DNA of 64,000 nt from Anseranas semipalmata. Taxonomy: Eukaryota > Chordata > Aves > Anseriformes > Anseranatidae. Below, in pieces: positions 26,601 through 37,200 of this stretch (its first letter is position 1; each line of letters starts with the position of its first letter). Location of the stretch: positions 857,943-921,942 of the forward strand of contig VXAA01003156.1 in assembly GCA_013399115.1 (NCBI GenBank), written 5' to 3'. Under the pieces are notes generated by a model. That model saw only the letters and a program-made list of their open reading frames with translations. It searched no databases and was not told the DNA's origin. Position numbers and translations under genes: made by a program.

Positions 26601-27164
26601 TGGGCAATTACTCCTTTTGCCACACAGTGAATGCTTGGCTACTGCAGGTCTATTTTTAAAGTATGTCTCATTTAAAAAAAAAAAAAAAAAAAAACCACTT
26701 GATTGTACAGCTATTTGCTAGTTGCACCTATAAGAACAGTCATTACCCAGTGATCGTCTGCTTGCCTTACATTGAAAAATGCTAGCTAACAATATATAAA
26801 CATCACATATGTATTTAAATTAGCTTTGATGTTAAATATCAGATTTCACTACCAGAATGCATTAGCTTGTGTTCTTGTAGGCAAAGGGATAGAGAGCAGA
26901 AAACAGGAGAAATGGCTGCTGAAATCTCTTATGGAAAAACTGTTGGTGAGAAGCTTTGCACATGAAGTAGTTACACTGGAGTGAGTGATACATCAGGGAG
27001 GAGACATATGCAGCAATGTGAAAAACAGGACACTTCAGGTGCTGCCTTCGAGGAAGTACAAAGTCACTTCAAGCCAACTTTTAAGGGTAGTATCCAACTG
27101 TCTCATTTTGGTTAGTAATCAAAATTTCAAAATAGTCTGATGCTCGGGGTCTTAATGTACATAG
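23612..27164. other. Non-coding stretch, no gene seen
   Basis: There is no exon with supporting splice sites. Open frames such as 25828-26157 (+) and 25902-26141 (-) overlap on opposite strands and look like chance. Low-complexity items are an A/T-rich AAAAATA stretch near 24817-24838 and an A-run at 26674-26694. Nothing else stands out. Confidence 0.65.
26674..26694 (+). repeat. A-run of about 21
   Basis: This is a homopolymer A tract. It is one of only two long A-runs on the + strand, against about a dozen T-runs. I see no retroposed body upstream of it, so it need not be a poly(A) tail. Confidence 0.85.
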
Positions 27165-27258
27165 TTAATTCCCTGTCTGTGAAATGAACCTAATAATACT
27201 GATGATTTCCCATTAAGGACTGTAGTGAAAATTAGGTAAATGAGAATATAAGGCCACA
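27165..27258 (+). repeat. MIR-type SINE fragment (decayed)
   Basis: The order 'ccctgtctgtgaaatgaacctaataatactgatga' then 'ggactgtagtgaaaattaggtaaatgag' follows the 3' half of the MIR consensus (CTGTAAAATGGGGATAATAATA, then the GTGAGGATTAAATGAG block). It is heavily diverged and truncated at both ends, in the + orientation. Confidence 0.6.
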
Positions 27259-27389
27259 GGTGTGGCCAGTGTTGCAGCCTTAGGGAAGGAATTAAATTAG
27301 AGGGTAAATGCAAACTGCTACTTCCCTCGAGGTATCCGGACTTTCTAGTAACTTGTGGTCAACAACTTTCCAAGAGTTTTAGCTTAGGA

Positions 27390-27407
27390 TTTTTTTTTTT
27401 TTTTTTT
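27390..27407 (+). repeat. T-run of about 18
   Basis: This homopolymer T tract lies just upstream of the reverse-oriented CR1/L3 fossil. It adjoins the fossil but is not obviously part of it. Confidence 0.85.
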
Positions 27408-27424
27408 GAATTTCATTTTTTGAG

Positions 27425-27750
27425 CTTGCTTACATAGCAGAGCTCCACAAGCTCCCATGGCAATGAGGTTTGCAATCTATTTATGTCCTGCATGAAAAAG
27501 TATTGTCTTTTGTTAGTTCTAAAACTTCTGCCTACAAATTTTTTTCAGTGCCCATTAGTTCTTGTGTTAGCAGAAGGAACAAGCCACCGTTCCCAGACTA
27601 GTGGGCTTGATGCCTTTCAAGATTTAATAGAGCTGTCTCATTTCCCCTCTGTCAACACCGTTTGAGACTGAAGAATCCTCATTTATTCAGTGTTTCCTCA
27701 TCAAGAGACAGTTCTGGGGCTTTCATTGTTGTTACCACCTTCCTCTCTTC
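27425..27750 (-). repeat. Ancient CR1/L3-type LINE fragment, reverse orientation
   Basis: The reverse complement carries the ordered landmarks of an old amniote CR1/L3-type LINE 3' region: a block like 'aactgtctcttgatgagg', then 'ttcttcagtctcaaacgg', a 'aaatgagacagctct' stretch, a block around 'taacacaagaactaatgggc', and 'aactaacaaaagacaatact' followed by a run resembling 'ttttcacacaacg'. I recognise this layout from turtle and bird sequence. The copy is degenerate with no surviving reading frame, and its ends are approximate. Confidence 0.6.
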
Positions 27751-28054
27751 CTTATCTAGTTTTAACTTTGAGGTGCTAATCTATAAGAGGCACGCTATCA
27801 ATTCTAACTGTTGCTATTCATGAATTAATACTTGCTGTTTGCTTGGGACTTCTTGGTGGGCAGTCATTCTAGATGAATTGGGTATTACATTACATGTAGG
27901 TGTAAGCCTTAGACAGTATACAGATACTCATACTAGTTCTTGCAGGGAGGAGAAGGGGGATCTGTTTCCCCTAATAAGATGTAATGATTTTGAAAATGGA
28001 GAGATGACTATCCAGTGTGTTATATTAATTTCTCAGCTGAGTTAGAGACAGAAC

Positions 28055-28170
28055 TTTTTTCTTTTTCTTTTTCTTTTTCTTTTTCTTTTTCTTTTTCTTT
28101 TTCTTTTTCTTTTTCTTTTTCTTTTTCTTTTTCTTTTTCTTTTTCTTTTTCTTTTTCTTTTTCTTTTTCT
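28055..28170 (+). repeat. (CTTTTT)n hexamer microsatellite, about 19 copies
   Basis: An almost perfect array of the unit CTTTTT runs for about 116 bases and stops abruptly at 'cttatgcagac'. The strand is pure pyrimidine (GAAAAA on the other strand) and is mirror-symmetric, the type of sequence able to form triplex (H-) DNA. Its near-perfect units imply recent expansion, and length polymorphism is likely. It is immediately followed by TATGCAG, so the array would form an exceptionally long polypyrimidine tract for a 3' splice site. Confidence 0.97.
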
Positions 28171-30559
28171 TATGCAGACTAAGAATGAATTTAAGAAGAA
28201 AAGTTGTTTTTCTTATTAAGATTCCAGAACTAAACCATTTTACACCCAGGAAACTTAATCAAAAACTGCCTGGACATCCTTTTCCTTTCTACGGCAGCTG
28301 TTTCCACTCTGTATTTTAATGAGTGGGCTGAACTAAAACCTCTGGGGAAGGGCTTTCCCCTCCCCTCTTGGCATCCCTATGTAAAAGGCTGCACTACAGT
28401 ATCGCGCTCTGTGCTTCTGTTGAATGAGTAAATGCCTATGGCTGGATAGCCCAGAGGAAGGGCTACATCATGTTCTCAGCTGGTTAAGCTCCTTAATGCA
28501 AGCTTTTTAAAATTTTCCTGGTGGTTCATCTGACGTGATTTTGGCTGCAAGAAGTAAGTATTTAAAACCTCAGAAGATTTAAGACCTTTCCAATCTCTTC
28601 TAAATTTTCCACTATAAATAACTTGTGGAGTATCTGTTGTCTTTGGAGGGAGATTGTTTGAATTATTTTATTTTACGTTTCCTGTTAGCTGTTTGAGTCT
28701 CTTCTGAATGATTTAGAAATTCCTGCCTAATGTTGCACGCTGAGATTCTTGGAGGAAAGTAGCTCGAATGGTGTTGTATTTGATGTGCAGTGGAAAGTAT
28801 TGATTCCCTTTGACTGTATAACTAAATGGGACTTACTTATCTCTACAGATGTTGTTTCCAAAATACTTTTCTGAGTCTTCTTTTTCTTGATTCCTCTCTG
28901 CCAGCTGAGTGACTTAAAGAAAAAGAAAGCCTGGCTGTATAGTTTTATTCAATGTCTAATCAGTCACTTTTATTTGTGCTGAGAACATCTGCTTTGCAAG
29001 TTTCTGTCTGCTTTCACAGCAATACAATAATTTCTCTGTTTTCCGTATGCTTTCTCATACTGAGCAGAACTGAGAAAATGGTGAAAGCAGCAGTTCTTTT
29101 TTTTTTTTTTTTTTTTCTCTGGTTTTCCTTCGGCACTAGATTACATTCACTAAACTCAGCAAATAGCAGAATTCCCTCTGGAGTACTGGGAAGCAGCCCA
29201 AACTCGCTACAGTTGCGTTTTGCCGGACTATTCTTGTAGCAGGGTTTTCTTTTCTCTCTCGCTCTCTTTTATGGTGTGCTGAAATTCTTTCTGTTGTAAC
29301 TGCATTCCTGATTGATTCCATTCTCAGATAGGCATCTCTTGCCTGTTACATTTCCCCAAATGAACATCCCGAAACAAAAGTAAAAGGGATGCCATGTGTC
29401 TAACTGCAAGTTCAAGTTGAGAAATTCTTAACTAAAGCTGGGAGTAAGATGAGCTCAACTTCAAGCCTTCTTAATAGCTGTTAATTTGGGGCTGAAATGA
29501 TTGTCTTAATTTATCAGAAAATTGAGGCTGATGTGAAGCCTTAGAAACTAAGTTTCTAAGGACAGATGCAGGTCATTAGGGGAGTAGAATAAAACTGGAA
29601 AATGAGACTGGAGATCCAGCCCAGATATCAACCCCTGTTCCTGCCTTAAAGTCCGAGTGTCCACATACCCCACAGACTGGAACTTTTAAAATGAAAGGAA
29701 TTCTCCTGTATTTATGTCAGCATAACCAAGAAAAGAATCTAATCTTAGGTCTCATTTAAAATGTTTGAACTGTGCTACTAATTACTGAGTCAAATCATCG
29801 AGTTTGAGGCTGGGCCTAAATGGTTCCAGCTGCAGCACAGCAATCTAGAACCAAAGCCAAACTTTTCATTTTAGGTAGACTTGGGTGATAGCTGAAGACT
29901 GTAACCCTGTCTCTTTCTCGTGATGGATACTGATTTCAACGTTTCCATTAGGTATATTTCATCTTCTTGCTTAGTAACTTATGGTCCTTTTGAAAGGCTG
30001 GAACTGTATTATATGATGTTGCAAACAAATGACTACCTGCTGCTGCTCTGAAGAGGCGTCCTGCTCACCAGCACCTTCCCAGTCCTCCCATTTGTGACTG
30101 GAGATGGCTGTTAGTGGTCTGAGCTCAGGAGGCTGAGCAGAGCTGAATGCTGTGCCTCATGTTCCTGTTAAGTTTTCCCAGATGATTTTCTTGAGATTTA
30201 AATACAAAGTTTGCTATTCCAGAGCATTCTGAGGCAAACAGTCCGACAGAGGCAGACATTTAGAGACAGAGACAGAACCCAGCGCGTGGTTGTTAATAGC
30301 TGTCAAATGACCTTGTAGAGAGCTTCCAGGCTGTTCTACAGGACGACTCCCCTTGTAAGGCTCCTCTGAGGTGACCGAATGGTCTCCCATTATGGAAAAT
30401 ACCATCTCTATTGGTATAAGCAAGACAGCTTACTGTCCTGTACAGCTATCAGTTCATGGCCAACGAGAGAGGATAACTGGGCACAGCAGCCTGGGAAGTC
30501 CAGCCTGCCTGTGGCAGATGAAAATTAGTTTTGGCAGTGAACTGGGGCTCACTAGGAGG
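28171..30559. other. Non-coding stretch, no gene seen
   Basis: No exon candidate passes inspection. A T-run of about 20 lies at 29097-29116. The open frame across it, 28952-29239 (+), is carried partly by the poly-T (Phe codons) and is not credible as coding. The rest is unremarkable. Confidence 0.65.
29097..29116 (+). repeat. T-run of about 20
   Basis: This homopolymer T tract is followed by CTCTGG and has no associated element. Confidence 0.85.
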
Positions 30560-30668
30560 AATAAGCCGAATACCTAACTCTGCTGCACATGCTGTGTGAT
30601 CTCTAGCATGTTATTTGATCTATCTGCATCAAGTTTCCCCACCTGTGAATGTAATAATGCTTTATTTG
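30560..30668 (+). repeat. MIR-type SINE fragment
   Basis: The ordered landmarks of MIR are present: 'tgctgtgtgatctctagcat', 'gttatttgatctatctgc', 'aagtttccccacctgtgaat' and 'gtaataatgc'. They follow the consensus run TGTGTGACCTTGGGCAAGTTACTTAACCTCTCTG, CAGTTTCCCCATCTGTAAAA and ATAATG. It is + oriented, truncated at both ends, and one of the clearer fossils in the window. Confidence 0.72.
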
Positions 30669-32207
30669 TCTGTGTTGTTCATATCAGCTGTGAATTAGTC
30701 TGATAAGGACTACAGTCCTATACACACCTAGCGCTTTAGGGATGGGATTTGACCAAACCATTAGATACTGCTGCAATAAAAAATACTGAAATATGAAAAT
30801 GGATTCTCTGAGGTAACTGCATCACCTGCATTTATCCATATACTAAAGATCTGCTGAAAGCTTTACTGGGGAAGAGTTGAATCTGTCAAACTGTTTTACT
30901 TCAATTTATTCCGGTTAATCCCTAGAAGTGAGATCTTGGTCTCTTATTTTTGATTTTAAGTTCTGGTAATATCTGAATGGAGGCAAGCACAGATTTGTGT
31001 TGAATGTCCCCTACTAGGCAGGCTGCAGTAGAGTTCATCACATGAATATGTTTTAATGTACCATTCTAAATTATTTTTAGATTCCATTGAAATCTGCTGG
31101 CTCTGTCTGTATGTGGTAAAGATTCCCTACGGCCAAAACTGTGTTACTCGGGGGTGTCCTGTTGTACAAGAAACCCCATACAGCCCTTGACTTGATTAAT
31201 TTCTGAATTCCAAAAATTATGTGTTCTGAGCTCCCAAAACTCTTAAAAGACCTACTTAATTTTCACAGAGAATAAACTATGAGAAACAGAAAAGCCTCTT
31301 TCTTGTTTACCTCTCGTGAGAAGCTTTTGGCACTCAAATCTGTGCTAACCTGTTTTGCAGCTCACTCTCAGATGCCTCTTCAGAGTTTTCATTCTTACCC
31401 AGGGTCCTGATACTTTCTTTGTAACTTAATAATTGCTTTCAACTCCATCGTTTATGATGTTGAGGAAAAAGGAACACGTTGAAGAAATAATGGATAAACA
31501 GAACAAATTTGAGCGGCCCTTAATGAGAAGGGAGGAATAGGTAAAATATGAAAAGATTTGTAGAGAATATTGTTTAAATATATGATTTTCTGCATGATGT
31601 GTGTGACTTTTTAAAGATTATATAAAATGAATGTTCCTTACGGGTAAGTAATACTGATCCACGTAATCCATGAAGTAATAAAAAAGTATGGGTGGATTTT
31701 GCCTTCAGTGTACTCAGTATTCTCTTCAGTTTGTTCATGTTGTGAATCCTGTTGGGCATGGTTGGAGTGGGAGAGAACGTGGGGTTCTTAGAAGTGAAGT
31801 AATCATTAATGATGCCAATGGAAATCAAATGGCACTAGGAATCGCTTTGGACCAGTCTTTCTGTGTCATTCATCCCAAATGTTTTTCTAATTGGGCAAAC
31901 ACAGCCCTTCTGGTGGGGATCTGTGTGGCTGCAAATGCTGACATGGATCGGATTCCAGAATGAGGACCGTAGGTTGGGTTCACAGCAGGAGAACTGAAAT
32001 CCAGACTAAATGCGTTTGAGCTAAGTTATTCTGGGTATACACAGGGGTAAGTGAAGTCTCTGCTCTTTGACAAATGCTGCTGTGGCATAAATTGGCATAA
32101 ATGTTAGCCAGAATATTCCGGGAGCATATAGCAAGTAAATGTCAAAACTCTGCTGTTTTGGGATGGGGGGACTGAGTAATAAGTGCGTAGTTTTTACATA
32201 GTATCGA
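30669..32207. other. Non-coding stretch, no gene seen
   Basis: There is no supportable gene. The open frame 31688-31963 (+, 91 codons) matches no family I know, and a minus frame (31574-31828) overlaps it, which suggests chance. No marked repeats are visible. Confidence 0.65.
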
Positions 32208-32230
32208 TTTATTTATTTATTTATTTATTT
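32208..32230 (+). repeat. (TTTA)n microsatellite
   Basis: About six TTTA/ATTT units run in a row. It is a simple repeat with no associated gene. Confidence 0.9.
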
Positions 32231-32264
32231 GAGTGCTTGGAAGAGGGAGGCTGGTGGTTTTAGT

Positions 32265-32365
32265 CCTATTTTTTTAATTGACAAAATGAGGCACTGTGCT
32301 GTAGAGGAGTGATAGCAGAAGGCTGGGAATAAAGCTCAGATTTCCTGAATCCCAGTTCCTCAACA
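32265..32365 (-). repeat. MIR-type SINE fragment, reverse orientation (probable)
   Basis: Read on the + strand, 'gacaaaatgaggcactgtgc', 'gggaataaagctcagatttc' and 'ctgaatcccagttcctc' follow the complement of MIR (the GATGAGGAAACTGAGGCACAGAG block, then GGATTTGAACCCAGGTCCTCTGA). It is strongly decayed and its boundaries are approximate. Confidence 0.5.
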
Positions 32366-33939
32366 ACCTCTTTGAGTCCCGCTGAATTATCTTGAGGGAA
32401 GAAACATCACGCTGAATTGTGATTACTTAGCAACACTCTGGGAGTATCCTAAAAGGTTTGAAAGTTGAATGTTATCAGAAAGTCTGTTTTTCATAAAGGC
32501 AAATGTGGCGGATGTGTGGATACACATCTAAAAATAGGGGGGGCGGGGGACCACAACTGATGATTCTATTTGCATATTATAGTAGTACCAGGAGCAGGAT
32601 ATTGTCCCTGCTAAATCCCACATGCGTATGGGTAATGTCATTTGGTTGTCTAAGCTTCCACACAACATCTCCTAGGTCTTTCCTCAGCATATTTTTTTGT
32701 GTGTTTTTTCTTCTCCCCTGAAATGTCTGTCTTTTTTTTTTTTTTTTTAATAGGGAAGTTGAAGATTGCTGTAATGCTCTCTCCAATAAGACAAGTGCTG
32801 TGAGAAGAAATTGTAACTTTAAATTGTTAGAGCTTCTCATATGATCAGCCACTCCTAAAAATGGCAAAACATCACTGTTTCATGCACACTGAGGGGTTGT
32901 AAATAAGAAACTATCCAAAAATACCATAGTTCTTGGCAGGGACTATAATATTTGGCAGGAAGTTTGTCTGCAGATAACACACAAGACTACTACTTTAAAC
33001 ATTGCTTTCTTTTTTTCTTTAGTAAGATCAAAAGGTTTCCCACAGTTTTTGGCATAATTTGTATTTGAACTGTTTGGGGCACGTTGTATGTAATTAAGTT
33101 TATAGACTTGTCCAAAACCTCAGATTGTCAGCTCCTACACATAAATGGCAACTCATCTATCACATCTTCGGTAGCAAGGGGGAACAGGCTGTCTCAGAGC
33201 CATTTAAAATGCTTTGCTTTCATATTTGCCAAGTTCTTTTATTCTCTGTAGGTTTTAATGACTCAGACCTCTGAAATCTCTTCCATACATGGTTAAAGTG
33301 TAACCACTGGTTGGAGGTGGAGGGGGAGGATGGAGGGAACAACTTACTAAACTGATAGTTTTAAACAAACTTGGGTGGTTTTCTGTAAACAGCATTTTGG
33401 TCCTCTCAAAGTCAGATATGTATGTTCACATACGGGGCATCTCAGCCTTAATCATGCTGGAAGCTGGTGGAAATAAGTCCATATGCAGTTAATGTCGTGT
33501 GTTCGCCTGTAACGAGGGTAGCCAGCCTCAATCCTCCATCCAGGCCTGTCTGAGCAAGGAGCCTTTTCTGAGGTGGTGCTTCTACAGGATTCCTTCAGCT
33601 TTTCTGCCTTCATCCATCTTTTACTCGCACCTTAATGAAATAACTTTAACACCATCTTCTTCTAACAACGTGCACCTTAGTGCAGACAGCACTTCTGAGC
33701 AGCTTAGTAATGGATGGGCAGCAGGACTATCAGGTCAAATGTTTTGCACCTATTTCTGTTTTTAAAATATCCTTGAAAATAATTAAAAAATTTATGTGCG
33801 ACTTACTGAGCACTTTCCAAAGCAAGAAACATATTCCAAAGGGCTGGTTTGGTCTAGTGCTCACTTACATCAGACAGAGTTGTCAATTCTCTCTGTTGCA
33901 AGCCTGTTGTGTCATATTGGTCAAATTATCTAGCTGTTG
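32366..33939. other. Non-coding stretch, no gene seen
   Basis: No exon is visible. It contains a G-rich segment at about 32537-32549 (seven G, C, five G), a T-run at 32732-32748 and a G-rich quadruplex-type stretch near 33309-33338. Open frames are short and overlap on both strands. Confidence 0.6.
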
Positions 33940-34170
33940 TGGGTAGGATTTTCAAAAGCATACAGCACAGTAAAATCTGATCCTATTCAAGCTGATGGAG
34001 GCCTAATTCTTGTTTCCAGTAAGGTTTCATTATGCTGCTTGGCGAGGTCAGGAGGATCCTTGAAACTATGCTTTTTGCTCTGCCAGAGGGGTATAAAGGG
34101 ACCCCATGCAAATGCAAATCTGGCCCTGGCAAATTTTCCATTGACTTCAGTGGAAGCAAAATTAAACAAA
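33940..34170. repeat. Decayed ancient amniote repeat (suspected)
   Basis: Phrases 'aggattttcaaaagcatac', 'atctgatcctattcaagctg' and 'ccattgacttcagtggaagc' resemble old reptile and bird interspersed sequence around a recurring 'gacttcagtgg' core. Related cores are at about 51196-51212 and 48174-48188. The family assignment is from memory and uncertain. Confidence 0.35.
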
Positions 34171-34194
34171 TGCAGCAGCTTTTTTAAAAATTTC

Positions 34195-34260
34195 ATTTTG
34201 TTCTTCATTCCCCAACTGTTAAAATAGGCCTAATAACGCATACTTACCCCATACAATTGC
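34195..34260 (+). repeat. MIR-like fragment (weak)
   Basis: The run 'cattccccaactgttaaaat', then 'aggcctaataacgcatactt' and 'accccatac', follows MIR's TTTCCCCATCTGTAAAATGGGGATAATAATACCTACCTCATAGGG. It is short and diverged, in the + orientation. Confidence 0.4.
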
Positions 34261-37200
34261 AGTAAAGCTAAATTAATGTTTGCACAGCCATTTGAAGTTG
34301 TCTGGTGCTACGTGAGTGTCAGCTAGCAAGACCAACTTGAACTAATTCATCTGCTAATCACTGCAAAGTGTGTATGGTATTCTTATATGTCCCTGAGAAA
34401 CGTGCCCAAATTCAAGTAATTTAGTTTTATTAAGAAAAACAAAGTATTGATTATGAATTGGAGAGCCCCAGGTGTGGTGTGGACTTATGGTGTGCAGGGT
34501 TTCTGTCGTGTGCTAACCATGCTGCAGGTCACAAGACTTAATGAAAGCCAACTTCTTTCTGTCGTAACACTACAACAATCTATCATTTGCGCATGGCATT
34601 TTGTAACAGATCCTTGCTAAAGTTCAGAAAGATATGAGGATTACTGTCTTCTAAATGCCACGGGTATTTTGCAGATAGATAATAAAGCATTTTGTTACTG
34701 AAATGAACTGCCTTTTCTTCTCCTGTTGACATTCTGAAGCTCAAATTAATACCACGCTCTGTAGCTCAGGATAACATCACTCAATTTCTATTAAAGTGCT
34801 AACAGTAAATAAAAAAAAATGTATTTTAGGATGTTCTTGTTGCATGATCTGAGGCAGTTAGGTAAATTAAGAAACTGCTATATTAAGTGTTGATTTAATA
34901 AGAACACAGCTTGACATACAAACACATAGTAACAGATGCCTGCAAACCCTGTGATTGCAAGAAAAATCCTTGCTTACATAAGTAACTGCTTTGCTGTCTG
35001 TGGAATTGCTCATGGAAAGGCTATTTGTGTACGATGATGCAAAATCAGGTCCTAAATACAGAATACACCATGGTTATTCTGTGGAAATGAGGGGCTACTT
35101 TGAGGTGTAGGGCTTTTGCCTTCTGTCTAAATAAGTGAGTATGGTGCAAAATTGATCATGATCTAAAATGTTACTTTGGGAAACATCTCATTCCATTTCC
35201 ATTCGTTAGTGCTGTCTCTGGATGTACACAATCAATAATGTACTTAAATCTTTCATGGACTTAATCTATATTTCCTTGTCTTGGTGGTATACTTAGTCTC
35301 TTTCAACATTTGAATAAATAGGATCCTCCAGAACAGATTATTAAATACAGCTAATAATATTGACTATTTCTGGAGTGCAAACTGACTTACAGTTAGGAAA
35401 AAGTAACTGTGGTTTGTGAACACAGGTGTAGTAAAGCATGCTGGAAATGGGTAAATCAGTACTTTTCCAATAACTATGTAGGTAGCTGAGAGGACTCCTT
35501 ACCATCTCTGATGTCCAGTGCAGCGTATGCTAAGCATCTTTTGTCTAAATGCATTATAGCCCATCAGCTGCAATATTTTGTAATGCATACAGCTGTCCAG
35601 ATCCCCCAGTACTCCAAAGAGGCTGTATCCAGAGACCACCAGTGATGAGTAGCCATCTTTAAGAGTAAGGCTGTAGCCGGGGCACAGATTTTCTCTGGGA
35701 ACCTAGACCCAAACCCTGCTTTTAAGAAAAGGGCCCTGACCTCACCTGTGTCAGCAGAGAGGGGTGCCACCACTTTTTGAGTCTCATTTGAGCACTCGGC
35801 TGCACAACCCGCATGGGATGTTTGGGAAGGTGAAAGGGTTGTGAAATTGCTGTTTTTGTGTTCAAGACCTAATGCTTTCACCAATGAACTGTGTCATCTG
35901 GCATCTGATTAGAGATGTTATGGGATCCCAAATATTCCATCATAGGCTGGCCTATATTTTAAGTACAACCCTATTTACAGTCTGGAATTGACACCTTCAG
36001 CTGTGGTATTTGCACCAAGTGTGGTTGGGTCCAAAAAACATCTCTGCCAAAACACAAACCACAAGTTTAAAACCCACAACTTGGACACTACCTAACTACG
36101 TATTTACTGTTCTTGTGGGAAAAGAAAACTGCTCGTCTATGCAGTGTTTCCTTTCATTTTGTAAAGGATTAAGCATGTATACATAAGAGGGAACAAGGGA
36201 AGCCCTGCAAGGAGGAGCTGCTGCCTGTGTGCAGTGATCTAGATCTAGCTAGTTGCCATCATCTCAACTGTTACCACCTGGGCCTGTGGCAGAGGGTTTA
36301 TTGCTGTGTTTGCTAAGGTGAGGTACATCTCTTAACCACCCGGTTCCCAGGCTCTTTCTGTAGTTGGCAGAGAAACCACATGGCAGCACTTTTCTGATTC
36401 ATTCCAGCTTGTATGCCTGCCTTAGGACAGGATGACTTGTCCTCTGGAAGCTCTGGTCACTTGCCATTGACTGCAGAGGTAATGGTCTAAATGCCTGACG
36501 TTTGGCTAACTCTCCTTAGGTGAAGTGGATCCCGTCATTACTTATCCTTAAAGGATTGTTTATCCTTTGTGTTTGCGCATGTGGAAACGTCCATGTTTAG
36601 AATCAATGGCATCGCTATTTGTTTTCATTGTTATCGTGAGTGAGGATTATGTTTTACAAAGTTCGTTTGCAAGTCATGCTTTGGCAACATTTTGGGGGGG
36701 AAAGGGGTGTGGATTCCTGCTGCTAGAGAGCACAGAGTAGCTGATCTTGATGGGAAATAAGAACTAGAGGATCACAAAAGATAATTACACCTGCAGCAGT
36801 CAGCAAGATCTGAAGTTTCTGAGAAATTAAAAAATGGAAAGTTTAAGCCTACAAATGTTTCAGGTGTGTGGTATGTTTTGTGGTTATTTAGAGCTGAATG
36901 GGATTTCACCTTTTTGCATGTGTGAAGTTGTTAACCAGGAATAAACAGTTTTGCTCTGAACACGTCACATAATTGTTGTGAAAACTTACTGTTATGAATT
37001 TCTGAGGTCTCTAGTATTCTGTCACTGCGTTACTTTATTCCATGTGGCTCTTAAACTATCCCATAAATATTCTTATTGTAGGAAGGGCCATCCTTGTGAT
37101 GGTAGTGTAACTAATATTTATATTACAACAGCAGTTAAAAGAGGTGATGCTGAGCCTATTGTGTAAGGTGCTGTGAGATAATACCTTTGCTTAAAGACAA

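Noticed and set aside
26674..26694. A-run as the tail of a processed pseudogene or SINE
   Set aside because: No upstream gene-like or SINE-like body and no target-site duplication could be seen.
28952..29239. Plus-strand frame with a Phe run
   Set aside because: The Phe run is the poly-T tract at 29097-29116, so this is not a protein feature.
35564..35884. Minus-strand frame of 106 codons with a donor-type motif inside
   Set aside because: There is one good donor but no acceptor or recognisable product. The sequence may be an old repeat.
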